From Penium margaritaceum (Eukaryota > Streptophyta > Zygnematophyceae > Desmidiales > Peniaceae), in NCBI GenBank assembly GCA_023375785.1, contig SZWC01000575.1, forward strand, positions 301,996-361,459: 59,464 nt of DNA, read 5' to 3'. A program made the position numbers and the translations under genes. The notes beneath the pieces were generated by a model. The model was not told the DNA's origin. It made no database searches and was given only the letters and a program-made list of their open reading frames with translations. Below are positions 33,642 through 47,100 of the stretch, piece after piece. How positions within the stretch are numbered: position 1 is the stretch's first letter; each line of letters starts with the position of its first letter.

Positions 33642-36600
33642 CATAAAAAGGAATGTTGACTACACACAGTGAAACTCTTTTTATGATATCCAGTGACACA
33701 AGCATACTTTGGTTGGTCATTGTGCATGGTACCCACACCATGCCACCACTTATTGAAGGTATTGTACTTGCTAGTCGATACCGAGTATTCCCAAACCATT
33801 GGTTCTCCCTCTGCCCATTTTTGACTTGTATTCTGAGTTGTGAATGTTGACCACACACAGTAAACTTCTTTGGTCATCAGCAGTGATGTATGCCTCCTTG
33901 GGTAGGTCATTGTGCACGGTAGCCACACCGTGGCAATACATTTGAGAAGTGTTTGTACTTGCTATGAGATACATAGTGTTTTGAAACCATGTTTTCCCCC
34001 TCTGACCATTTGTGACTCATGTTATGGGTTGTGAACGTTGACCACCCATATTGAAATTCTTTGGTCATGGTTAGTGACATACGCCTAGTTTGGTTTGTCA
34101 CTGTACGTGGTTACCACGCCGTGTCACTACGTATTGAAAGTCTTTGTGCTTTCTAGTTGATAGCTAGTGTTCCCAAACCATTGTTTCCCCCCATCTGACT
34201 ATCAGTGACTCCTGTTGTGAGTTGTCAACGCTGACCACATGAAGTGGAATTTGTTGGTCATGGTCAGTGACATATGCACACTTTGGTTGGTCAATGTGCA
34301 TGGTGCATGTTGTGCCACTACATATCGAAGGTATTTGTACTTTCTAGTCGATAAGTAGTATTCACAAACCATTATCTTCCACCCTGACCATTTGTGACTC
34401 ATGTTTTGAGCTGTCAAAGTTTACCATTCTTAGTGCCATTATTTGGTCATGGTCAGTGACATATGCCTACTTTGGTTGGTCATCGTGCATGGTATCCACA
34501 CCGTGCCACAACTTATTGAAGGTCCTTGTGCTTGCTAGTTGATACCTGGTGTTCCCAAACCATTGTCTCCCCCTCTGACCATTTGTGACTCCTATTATGA
34601 GTTGTCAACGCTGACCACTCACAACGAATTTCTTTGGTCAAAGGTAGTACATATGCCTGCTTTGGTCATTCATTGTGCATGGTAGCCACACCGTGCTTAT
34701 ACTGATTGAAGGTCGCTGTACTTGCTAGTCAATAACTGATATTCACAGACCATTGATTCCCCCTCTGATTGTTTGTGACTCGTGTTATGGTTGGTGAATG
34801 TTGACCACCCATATTGAAATTCTTTCATCATGGTCGGTGACATATGCATAGTTTGCTTGTTTGGTGTGTATAGTAGCCACACCGTGCCACCAGTATTGAA
34901 GGTATTTGTCCTTTCTAGTCAATACATAGGGTTCCCAAAACATTGTCTCTCCCTCTGAATATTTGTGACTCGTGTAATGACTTATCAATGTTGACCACAC
35001 ATAGTGGACTTCTTTGGTCATAGTCAGTGACGTGTGCATCCTTTGGTTGGCCACTGTGCACGCTAGCCACACCGTGCGACTACTTGTTGAAAATCTTTCT
35101 ACTTGCTAGTTGATATTTGGTGTTCCCAACCCAAGGTTTCCCCCAATGACCATTTGTGACTCATGTTATGAGTTTTCAACGTTGACCACACATTGTGAAA
35201 TCCGTTTGGTCATGGTTTGTTACATATGCCTACTTTGGTTTGTCACTGTACATGGTTACCACGCCGTGTCATTACGTATCAAAGGTCTTTGTGCTTTCTT
35301 GTTGACAGCTAGTGTTCCCAAACCATTGTTAGCACCCTCTGACTATCTGTGACTCGTGTTGTGAGTCGTAAATGTTGACCACATGAAGTGAAAATCTTTG
35401 TTCATGGTCAGTGACATATGCATACTTTGGTTGGTCACTGTGCATTGTAGCCAAACTGTGCCACTACATATTGAAGGCATTTGTGCTTGCTACTCCATAA
35501 CTGGTATTCACAAACCATTATCTTCCATCCTGACTATTTGTGACTCGTTTTATGAGTTATTCGGTCATGGTCAGTGACATATGCCTACATTGCTTGGTCA
35601 TCGTGCATGGTATCCACACCGTGCCACAACGTACTGAAGCTCCTTGTGCTTGCTATTTGATACGTGGTGTTCCCAAACCATTGTTTCCCCCTTCTGACCA
35701 TTTGTGAATTGTATTATGAGCTGTCAACGTTGACCACACACAGCTGATTAATTTGGTCAAAGGCAGTACATATGCCTACTTTGGTCGGTCATTGTGCATG
35801 GTAGCCACACTGTGCTACTATTGACTGAAGGTCGTTGTACTTGCTAGTTGAGAACTGATATTCCTATATCATTCTTTCCTCCCCTGACCATTTGTGACTC
35901 ATGTTATGGTTGGTAAACGTTGACCACCCATATTGAAATTCTCTGGTCATGGTCAGTGACATATGCCTCATTTGGTTGTTTGGTGTGCATATTAGGCACT
36001 CCGTGCAACTACATATTGAGTTTATTTGTTCTTTCTAGTCAACACATAGGGTTCCCAAACCATTGTCTCCCCCTCTGACCATTTGTGACTCGTGTTTTGT
36101 GTTGTCAATGTTGACCATACATAGTGGACTTCTTCGGTCATAGTCAGTGACGTGTACATCTTTTGGTTGGTCACTGTGCACGCTGGCCACACCTTGCCAC
36201 TAGTTGTTCAAAATCTTCCAAATTGCTAGTTGATAACTAGTGTTCCCATCCCATGGTTTCCCCCACTGACCATTTGTGACTCGTGGTATGAGATTTCAAC
36301 GTTGACCACACACTGTGAAATCCGTTTGGTCATGGTCAGTGACATATGCCTACTTTGGTTTGTCACTGTACATGGTTACCACGTCGTGTCGTTACGTGTC
36401 GAAGGTCTTTGTGCTTTCTTGTTGACAGCTAGTGTTCCCAAACCATTGTTAGCCCCGTCTAACTATCTGTGACTCGTGTTGTGAGTTGTAAATGTTGACC
36501 ACATTAAGTGAAATTCTTTGTTCATGGTCAGTGACATATGCATACATTGGTTGGTCCCTGTGCGTTGTAGCCATAGTGAGCCACTACATATTGAAGGTAT

Positions 36601-38100
36601 TTGTACTTTCTATTCAAAAACTAGTATTCACAAACCCTTATCTTCCACCCTCACCATTTGTGATTTGTGTTATGAGTTGTCAATGTTTACCACACTTAGT
36701 GACATTATTTGGTCATGGTCAGTGACATATGCCTACTTTGGTTGGTCATCGTGCATGGTATCCAAACCGTGCCACAACGTATTGAAGCTCCTTGTGCTTG
36801 CTCTTTGATACTTGGTGTTCCCAAATAATTGTTTCCCCCCCTGACCATTAGTGACTCGTATTATGAGTTGACAACGTTGACCACACACAGCGGATTTCTT
36901 TGCTCAAAGGTAGTACATATGCCTACTTTGGTTGGTCATTGCGCATGGTAGCCACACCGTGCTACTACTGACTGAAGGTTGTTGTACTTGCTAGTTGAGA
37001 ACTGATATTCCCATAGCATTGTTTCCTCCCCTGACCATTTGTGAGTCATGTTATGGTTGGTCAACGTTGACCACCCATATTGAAATTCTCTGGTCACGGT
37101 CAATGACATATGCCTAGTCTGGTTGTTTGGTGTGCATGTTAGCCACGCCATGCCAATACGTATTGAAGTTCTTTGTCCTTTCTAGTAGATACATAGGGTT
37201 CCCAAACCATTTTCTCTCCCTTTGACCATTTGTGACTTGTGTTATGAGTTATCAATATTGACCACACATAGAGGACTTCTTCAGTCATAGTCAGTGACAT
37301 ATGCATCCTTTGGTTGGTCACTGTGCACGCTAGCCACACCGTGCCACTACTTGTTGAAAATCTTTCTACTTGCTAGTTGATAACTAGTCTTCCCAATCCA
37401 TGGTTTCCCCCACTGACCATTTGTGACTCGCGTTATGAGTTTTCAACGTTGACCACACACTGTGAAATCTGTTTGGTCACGGTTAGTGACATATGCCTAC
37501 TTTGGTTTGTCCTTGTACATGGTTACCACGCGGTGTCACTACATATTGAATGTATTTGTGCTTTCTAGTAAATAGCTAGTGTTCCCAAACCATTTTTACC
37601 CCCCTTTGACTATCTGTGACTCGTGTTGTGAGTTGCCAACGCTGACCACATGAAGTGAAATTCGTTGGTCATGGTCAGTTACACATGCATACTTTGGTTG
37701 GTCACTATACATGGTAGCCACGCTGTGCCACTACATATTGAAGGTATTTTTACTTGCTACTTGATAACTAGTATTCATGAACCATTGTCTTCCACTCTGA
37801 CCATTCGTGACTTGTGTTATGAATCCTCAACGTTTACCACACTTAGTAACATTATTTGGTCATGGTCAGTGACATATGCCTACTTTGGTTGGTCGTCGTG
37901 CATGGTATCCACACCGTGGCGCAACGTATTGAAAGTCTTTGTGCTTGCTAGTTAATACCTGGTGTTCCCAAACCATTGTCTCCCCCTCTGACCATTTGTG
38001 ACTCCTATTGTGAATTGTCAACGTTGACCACACACAGCGGATTTCTTTGGTCAAAGACAATACATATGCCTGCTTTGGTCGGTCATTGTGCATGGTAGCC

Positions 38101-38727
38101 ACACCGTGCTTAAACTGATTGAAGGTCTCTGTGCTTGTTAGTTGAGAACTGATATTCCTAGACCATTGTTTCCCCCTTTGACCATTTGTGACTCGTGTTA
38201 TGGTTGGTGAATGTTGACCACCCATATTGAAATTCTTTGGTCATGGTCAGTGACATATGCCTAGTTTGGTTGTTTGGTGTGCATAGTAGCCACACCGCGC
38301 CACTACGTCTTCAAGTTCTTCGTCCTTTCTAGTCGATACATAGGGTTCCCAAACCATGCTCTCTTCCTCTAACCATTTGTGACTCGTGTTATGGTTGGTG
38401 AATGTTTACCACACATATTGACATTCTTTGGTCATGGTCAGTGACATATGCCTAGTTTGGTTGTTTGGAGTGCATAGTAGCCACACCGTGCTTAAACTGA
38501 TTGAAGGTCTCTGTGCTTGTTAGTTGAGAACTGATATTCCTAGACCATTGTTTCCCCCTTTGACCATTTGTGACTCGTGTTATGGTTGGTGAATGTTGAC
38601 CACCCATATTGAAATTCTTTGGTCATGGTCAGTGACATATGCCTAGTTTGGTTGTTTGGTGTGCATAGTAGCCACACCGCGCCACTACGTATTCAAGTTC
38701 TTCGTCCTTTCTAGTCGATACATAGGC
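38101..38727. repeat. two-monomer tandem duplication
   Basis: The sequence from acaccgtgcttaaactg to ttctagtcgatacatagg occurs at 38101-38344 and again from 38483, an offset of ~382 bp or two monomers. Both copies share private variants (cttaaactgattg, cttgttagttgag, caccgcgccactacgt). Confidence 0.8.
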
Positions 38728-40480
38728 TTCTTAAACCATTGTCTCTCCCTCTGACCATTTGTGACTCGTGTTATGAGTTGTCAATGTTGACCACACGTAG
38801 TGGACTTCTTCGGTCATAGTCAGTGACATATGCATCCTTTGGTTTGTCACTATGCACGCTAGCCACACCGTGCCACTACTTGTTGAAAATCTTTCTACTT
38901 GCTAGTTGATAACTAGTATTCCCAGCCCATGGTTTCCCCCACTCACCATTTGTGATTCGCGTTATGAGTTTCCAACGTTGACCACACACTGTGAAATCCG
39001 TTTCGTCATGGTTAGTGACATATGCCTACTTTGGTCGGTCATTGTGCATGGTAGCGACACCGTGCTACTACTGACTGAAGGTCGTTGTACTTGCTAGTTG
39101 AGAACTGATATTCCGAAACCATTGTTTCCTCCCCTGACCGTTTGTGAATCGTGTTATGGTTGGTCAACGTTTACCACCCATATTGAAATTCTCTGGTCAT
39201 GTTCAATGACATATGCCTAGTTTGGTTGTTTGGTGTGTATGTTAGCCACATCGTGCAAGTACGTATTGAAGTTATTCGTCCTTTCTAGTCCATGCATATG
39301 GTTCCCAAACCATTGTCTCTTCCTCTGACCGTTAGTGACTCGTGTCATGAGTTGTCAATGTTGACCAGACACAGTGGACTTCTTCAGTCATAGTCAGTGA
39401 CGTATCCATCCTTTCGTTGGTCGCAATGCACGCTAGCCACACCGTGCCACTACTTGTTAAAGTTCTTTGTACTTGCTAGTTGATAACTAGGGTTCCTAAC
39501 CTTTTCTTTCCCCCTCTGACCATATGTGACTCGTGTGATGAGTTGTCAATGTTGACCACACCCTGAAATTCGTTTGGTCATGGTAAGTGACATATGCCTA
39601 CTTTGGTTTGTCATTCTACATGGTTACCACGCTGTGTCACTATGTATTGAAGGTATTTGTGCATTCTAGTCAATAACTAGTGTTCCCAAACCAACGTTAC
39701 CCCCCTTTGAATCTCTGTGACTTGTGTTGTGAGTTTTCAACGCTGACCACATGAAGTAGAATTCGTTGGTCATGGTTAGTGACATATGCATACTTTGGTT
39801 GGTCACTGTGCATGGTAGCCACGCTGTGCCACTACATATTGAAGGAATTTGTACTTGCTACTCGATGACTAGTATTCACAAACCATTGTCTTCCACTCTG
39901 ACCATTTGTGACTTGTGTTATGAGTTGTAAACGTTGACCACACTTAATGACATTATTCCGTCATGGTCAGTGACATATGCCTACTTTGGTTGGTCATCGT
40001 GCATGGTCCCACACCGTGCCACAACTTATTGAAGGTCCTTGTGCTTGCTAGTTGATACCTTGTGTTCCCAAACCATGGTCTTCCCCTCTGACCATTTGTG
40101 AATCCTATTCTGAGTTGTCAACGCTGACCACACACAACAGATTTCTTTGGTCAAAGGTAGTACATATGCCTACTTTGGTCGGTCATTGTGCATTGTAGCC
40201 ACACCGTGCTTATACTGATTGAAGTTCGCTGTACTTGCTACTTAAGAACTGATATTCACAGACCATTGTTTTGCCCTCTGACTGTTTTTGAATCGTGTTA
40301 TGGTTGGTGAATGTTGACCACTTACATTGAAATTCTTTCATCATGGTCAGTGACATATGCCTAGTTTGGTTTTTTGGTGTGCATAGTAGCCACACTGTGC
40401 CACTACGCATTGAAGTTCTTTGTCTTTTCTAGTCAATACATAGGATTCCCAAACTATTGTCTCTCCCTGTGATCATTCAT

Positions 40481-40862
40481 GACTCGTGTTATGAGTTGTC
40501 AATGTTGACCATACATAGTGGACTTCCTCAGTCATGGTCAGTGACGTGTGCATCCTTTCGTTGGTCACTGTGCACGCTAGCCACACCGTGCCACTACTTG
40601 TTGAAAATCTTTCTACTTGCTTGTTGATAACTAGTGTTCCCAACCCATGGTTTCCCCCACTGACCATTTGTGACTCGTGTTATGAGTTGTCAATGTTGAC
40701 CATACATAGTGGACTTCCTCAGTCATGGTCAGTGACGTGTGCATCCTTTCGTTGGTCACTGTGCACGCTAGCCACACCGTGCCACTACTTGTTGAAAATC
40801 TTTCTACTTGCTTGTTGATAACTAGTGTTCCCAACCCATGGTTTCCCCCACTGACCATTTGT
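40481..40862. repeat. exact single-monomer duplication (A/B register)
   Basis: Bases 40481-40671 and 40672-40862 are the same 191-bp sequence, sharing the private variants gacttcctcagtcatgg, ctttcgttgg and cttgcttgttg. This is a recent tandem duplication, or an assembly duplication. Confidence 0.85.
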
Positions 40863-43607
40863 GACTCGTGTTATGAGTTTTCAACGTTGACCACACACTG
40901 TGACATCAGTTTGGTCATGGTCAGTGACATATGCATACTTTGGTTTGTCACTGTACATGGTTACCACGTGGTGTCACTACATATTGAAGGTATTTGTGCT
41001 TTCTAGTTAATAGCTAGTGTTCCCAAACCATTGTTACCCCCCTTTGACTATCTGTGACTCATGTTGTGAGTTGTCAACGCTGACCACATGAAGTGAAATT
41101 CGTTGGTCATGGTCAGTTACATGTGCATACTTTGGTTGGTCATTATACATGGTAGCCACGCTGTCCCACTACATACTGAAGGTATTTGTACTTGCTACTC
41201 CATAACTAGTATTCACAAACCATTGTCTTCCATTTTAACCATTCGTGACTCGTGTTATGAATCGTCAACGTTTACCACACTTAGAGACATTATTTGGTCA
41301 TGGTCAGTGACATATGCCTACTTTGGTTGGTCATCGTGCATGGTATCCACACCGTGGCACAACGTGTTGAAGGTCCTTGTGCTTTCTAGTTAATACATGT
41401 TGTTCCCAAACCATTGTCTCCCCCTCTGACCATTTGTGACTCCTATTATGAGTTGTCAACGTCCACCACACACAGCGGATTACTGTGGTCAAAGGCAGTA
41501 CATATGCCTGCTTTGGTCGGTCATTGTGCATGGTAGCCACACCGTGCTTATACTGATTGAAGGTCTCTGTACTTGCTAGTTGAGAACTGATATTCCCAGA
41601 CCATTGTTTCCCCCACTGACCATTTGTGAATCGTGTTATGAGTTTTCAACGTTGACCACACAATGTGAAATCCGTTTCGTCATGGTTAGTGACCTATGCC
41701 TACTTTTGTTTGTCACTGTACATGGTTACCACGCTGTGTCACTACATATGAAAGGTATTTGTGCTTTTTAGTTAATAGCTAGTGTTCCCAAACCATTGCT
41801 ATCCCCCTTTGACTATATGTGACTCGTGTTGTGAGTTGTCAACGTTGACCACATGAAGTGAAGTTCGTTGCATGGTAGCCACGCTGTGCCACATTGGTTG
41901 GTCACAGTGCATGGTAGCCACGCTGTGCCACTTCATATTGAAGGTATTTGTACTTGCTACTCGATCACTAGTATTCACAAACCATTGTCTTCCACTCTAA
42001 ACATTTGTGACTCGTGTTATTAGCTGTCAACGTTTACCACACTTAGTGACATTATTTGGTCATGATCAGTGACATATGCCTACTTTGGTTGGTCATCGTG
42101 CATGGTATCCACACCCTGCCACAACTTATTGAAGCTCCTTTTGCTTGCTATTTGATACTTGGTGTTCCCAACCCATTGTTTCCCCGTATGACCATTTGTC
42201 ACTCGTATTATGAGTTGCCAACGTTGACCACACACGGTGGATTTCTTTGGTCAAAGGCGGTACATATGCCTACTTTGGTCGGTCATTGTACATGGTAGCC
42301 TCACAGTGCTACTAGTGACTGAAGGTCGTTGTACTTGCTAGTTGAGAACTGATATTCCCAAACCATTGTTTCCTCCCCTGAACGTTTGTGACTCGTGTTA
42401 TGGTTGGTCAACATTGACCACCCATATTGATATTCTCTGGTCATGGTCAGTGACATATGCCTAGTTTGGATGTTTGGTGTCCATATTAGCCACACCGTGC
42501 CACTACGTATTGAAGTCATTTGTCCTTTCTAGTCCATGCACAGGGTTCCCAAACCATTGTCTCTCCCTCTGACCATTTGTGACTCGTGTTATGAGTTGTC
42601 AATGTTGACCACACACAGTGGACTTCTTCGGTCATAGTCAGTGACGTATTCATCATTTGCTTGGTAACTGTGCACGCTTGCCACACCGTGCCACTACTTG
42701 TTGAAGTTCTTCGTACTTACTAGTTGATAACTAGTGTTCCTAACCCATTGTTTCCCCCTCTAACCATTTGTGACTGGTGTGATACGTCTTTAACGTTGAT
42801 CACACACTGTGAAATTCGTTTGGTCATGTTTAGTGACATAAGCCTACTTTGGTTTGTCACGGTACATGGTTACCACGCCGCGTCACTACGTATTGAAGGT
42901 ATTTGTGCTTTCTAGTCAATAGCTAGTGTTCCCAAACCAATTTTATCCCTCTTTGACTACCTGTGACTCGTTTTGTGAGTTGTAAATGTTGACCACATGA
43001 AGTGAAATTCTTTGGATATTTGTACTTGCTAGTCGATAACTGATATTCAAAAACCATTATCTTCCACCCTGACCATTTGTGACTCGTATTGGGAGTTGTC
43101 AATGTTTACCACACTTAATGACATTATTTGGTCATGGCCAGTGACATATGCCTACTTTGGCTCGTCATCGTGCATGGTATCCACACCGTGGCACAACGTA
43201 TTGAAGCTCCTTGTGCTTGCTATTTCATACTTGGTGTTCCCAAACCATTGTTTCCCTCTCTGACCATTTGTGACTCGTATTATGAGTTGCCAACGTTGAC
43301 CACACACGGTGGATTTCTTTGGTCAAAGGCAGTTACATATGCCTACTTTGGTCGTTCATTGTGCATAGTAGCCTCACCGTGCTACTACTGACTGAATGTC
43401 GTTATACTTTCTAGGTGGTATCTAGCATTCCCAAACCATTCTTTCCCCCTCTGACAATTCGTGACCCATGTTATGGGTTGTCAACGTTGACCACACATAG
43501 TAAAACTATTTGTTCATGGTAAGTGGCACATGCCTGATCTGGTTGGTCATTGTGCATGTTTGCCACACTGTTCCACTACTTGTTGAAAGTCTTCGGACTT
43601 GTTAGTC

Positions 43608-44100
43608 AAGGTCGGTTTTTGTTCATTTGTTACACGTAGGTGCCTTCACTGGAATACTCCCTCCCAACCCCCTAGAGGGATGTTCCGTGGACGACCTGGA
43701 GAACAGATTTGCGACCGCATTATGACACCCCCCCCTACCCCCCCATGTCTTAGGCTCGAAGGTAGAGTTGAGGTATCACAACATGGCCGCCCCCGCCCCC
43801 AGGTCGCGAGCCTATTCTATATCGCGCGTACAAGGACTCAAACCCAGGACCTACCGCTCCAGAACCTAACTCTATAAGCACTAAGCCAACTCACATGGTG
43901 TTCATATGATGTCCAAATGACATTACAAGGGTTCCTATGGGTAAAGGGCATAGAATAAGGGGGTGTAAGATTAGAGGGTAGTTTTCAAAGGCATGAATGA
44001 TAACAAAGTTAGTTTAATCATAAAAAATTGATGCAGACGGAATTTCAAATTTTGCAACTTCGAGCTTGAATAACCTTTCAACCATTGCAAAGATTGACCG
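43608..44100 (-). mobile_element. tRNA-like cassette, copy 4 (left flank deleted)
   Basis: Same cassette. About 34 bp is lost at the left junction, where gttagtcaa joins directly to ggtcggttttt. The C run is short and broken (gccgcccccgccccc). The tRNA-like segment is at 43823-43898, with B box (ggactcaaacc, plus strand) at 43834-43844 and a canonical-looking A box TGGCTTAGTGC at 43888-43878. Confidence 0.65.
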
Positions 44101-47100
44101 GCTGTAAGAAGGAAAGTTGACTACACACAGTGAAACTCTCATTATAATATCCAGTGACACAAGCATACTTTGGTTGGTCATTGTGCATGGTAGCCACACC
44201 GTGCCACCACTTATCGATATCGAGTTTTCCCAAACCATTGTTTCTCCCTTTGCCCATTTTTGACTTGTGTTATGAGTTGTGAATGTTGACCACACATAGT
44301 AAACTTCTTTGGTCATGAGAAGGGATGTTTGCCTACTTAGATGGGTCAATGTGGACGGTAGCCACACCGTGCCAATACATACGAAAAATCTTTGTACTCG
44401 CTAGAAGATACATAGTGTTTTCCAACCATGTTTTCGCCCTCTGACCATTTGTGACTCGTGTTATGGGTTGTGAACGTTGACCACCCATACTGAAACTCTT
44501 TGGTCATGGTTAGTGACATATACCTAGTTTGGTTTGTCATTGTAGGTGGTTACCATGCTATGTCACTACATATAGAAGGTCTTTGTGCTTTCTAGTTGAT
44601 AGCTAGTGTTCCCAAACCATTCTTACCCCCCTCTGACTATCAGTGACTCGTGTTGTGAGTTGTCAACGCTGACCACAAGAAGTGAAACTCGCTGGTCATG
44701 GTCAGTGACATATGCATACTTTGGTTGGTCACTGTGCATGGTAGCCACATTGTGCCACTATACATTGAAGGTATTTGTACTTGCTACTCGATAACTAGTA
44801 TTCACAAACCATTGTCTTCCACTCTGACCATTTGTGACTCGTGTTATGAGTTCTCGACGTTTACCACACTTAGTGACATTGTTTGGTCATGGTCAGTGAC
44901 ACATGCCTACTTTGGTTGGACATCGTGCATGGTATCCACACCGTGCCACAACTTACTGAAGGTCCTTGTGCTTGCTAGTTGATACCTGGTGTTCCCAAAC
45001 CATTGTCTCCCCCTCTGACCATTCGTGACTCCTATCATGAGTTTTCAACGCTGACCACACACAGCGGATTCCTTTCGTCAAAGGTAGTACATATGCCAAC
45101 TTTTGTCAATCATTGTGCATGGTAGCCACACCGTGCTTACACTGGTTGAAGGTCGCTGTACTTGCTAGTTGAGAACTGATATTCACAGACCATTGTTTTC
45201 CCCTCTGACCGTTTGTGGCTCGTGTTATTGTTGGTGAATTTTGACCACTTGTACTGAAACTCATTCATCATGGTCAGTGACATATGCCTAGTTGGGTTGT
45301 TTGCTGTGCATAGTAGCCACACCGTGCCACTACGTGTTGAAGTTATTTGTCCGTTCTAGTCAAAACATAGGGTTCCCAAACCATTGTCTCTCCCTCTGAT
45401 CATTTGTGACTTGTGTTATGAGTTGTCAATGTTGACCATACATAGTGGACTTCTTCGGTCACAGTCAGTGACGTGTGCATCCTTTGGTTGGTCACTGTGG
45501 ACGCTAGCCACATCGTGCCACTACTTGTTGAAAATCTTTCTACTTGTTAGTTGGTAAACAGTGTTCTTCACCCATGGTTTCCCCCACTGACCACTTGTGA
45601 CTCGTGTTATGAGTTTTCAACGTTGACCACACACTGTGGAATCCGCTTGGTCATGGTCAGTGACATATGTCTACTTTGGTTTGTCACTGTACATGGTTAC
45701 CACGTCGTGTCGCTACGTGTTAAAGGTCTTTGTGCTTTCTTATTGACAGCTAGTGTTCCCAAACCATTGTTAGCCCCCTCTGACTATCTATGACTCGTGT
45801 TGTGAGTTGTAAATGTTGACCACATTGAGTGAAATTCTTTGTTCATGGTCAGTAACATATGCATACTTTGGTTGGTCACTGTGCATTGTAGCCACACTGT
45901 CCCACTACATATTGAAGGTATTTGTACTTTCTAGTCAATAACTAGCATTCACAAACCATTATCTTCCACCCGGACCATTTCTGACTCGTGTTTTGAGTTG
46001 AAAAAGTTTACCACGATTAGTGGCATTCTTTAGTCATGGTCAGTGACATATGCCTACTTTAGTTGGTCATCGTGCATGGTATCCACACCGTGCCACAACG
46101 TATTGAAGCTCCTTGTGCTTGCTTTTTGATACGTGGTGTTCCCAAACCATTGTTTCCTCCTTCTTACCATTCGTGGCTCGTATTAAAAGTTGTCAACGTT
46201 GACCACACATAGCGGATTCATTTGGTCAAAGGCAATACATATGCCTACTTTGGTCGGTCATTGTGCATGGTAGCCACACCGTGCTACTACTGACTGAAGG
46301 TCGTTGTACTTGCTAGTTGAGAACTGATATTCCCATAGCATTTTTTCCTCCCCTGACCGTTTGTGACTCGTGTTATGGTTGTTCAACGTTGACCACCCAT
46401 GTTTAAATTCTCGGGTCATGGTCAGTGACATATGCCTAGTTTGGTTGTTTGGTGTGCATATTAGCCACACCGTGCCACTACGTATTGAAGTTATTTGCCC
46501 TTTCTAGTTGATACATAGGGTTCCCAAACCATCGTCTCTCCCTTTGACCATTTGTGACTCGTGTTATGAGTTGTCAATGTTGACCACACATAGTGGACTT
46601 CTTCGGTCATAGTCAGTGACATATGCATCATTTGGTTGGTCACTGTGCACGCTTGCCACACCGTGCCACTACTTGTTGAAAGTCTTTCTACTTGCTAGAT
46701 GATAACTAGTGTTCCCAACCCATGGTTTCCCCCACTGACCATTTGTGACTCGTGTCATGAGTTTTCAACGTTGACCACACACTCTGAAATCTGTTTGGTC
46801 ATGGTTAGTGACATATGCCTGCTTTCGTTTGTCCCTGTACATGGTTACCACACCGTGTCACTGCGTATCGAAGGTCTGTGCGCTCTCTAGTTGAAAGCTA
46901 GTGTTCCCAAACAATTGTTACCGCCCTTTGACTATATGTGACTCGTGTTGTGATTTGTCAACTTTGACCACATGAAGTGAAGTTCGTGGGTCATTGTCAG
47001 TGACATATGCATCTTTTGGTTGGTCACTGTGCATGGTAGCCACGCTGTGCCACTTCATATTGAAGGTATTTGTACTTGCTACTCGATAACTAGTATTCAC

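Larger units (their letters stand above)
33642..43607. repeat. satellite block 4
   Basis: The block starts H-I-J-C. Irregularities are a D monomer shortened near 35547, a two-monomer duplication at 38101-38727, a B/E hybrid junction at 39017-39034, an exact single-monomer duplication at 40481-40862, an E-to-B jump near 41600, a scrambled patch at 41868-41931, and a C monomer shortened at 43012. It ends with E and G (from ~43420). Confidence 0.85.
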
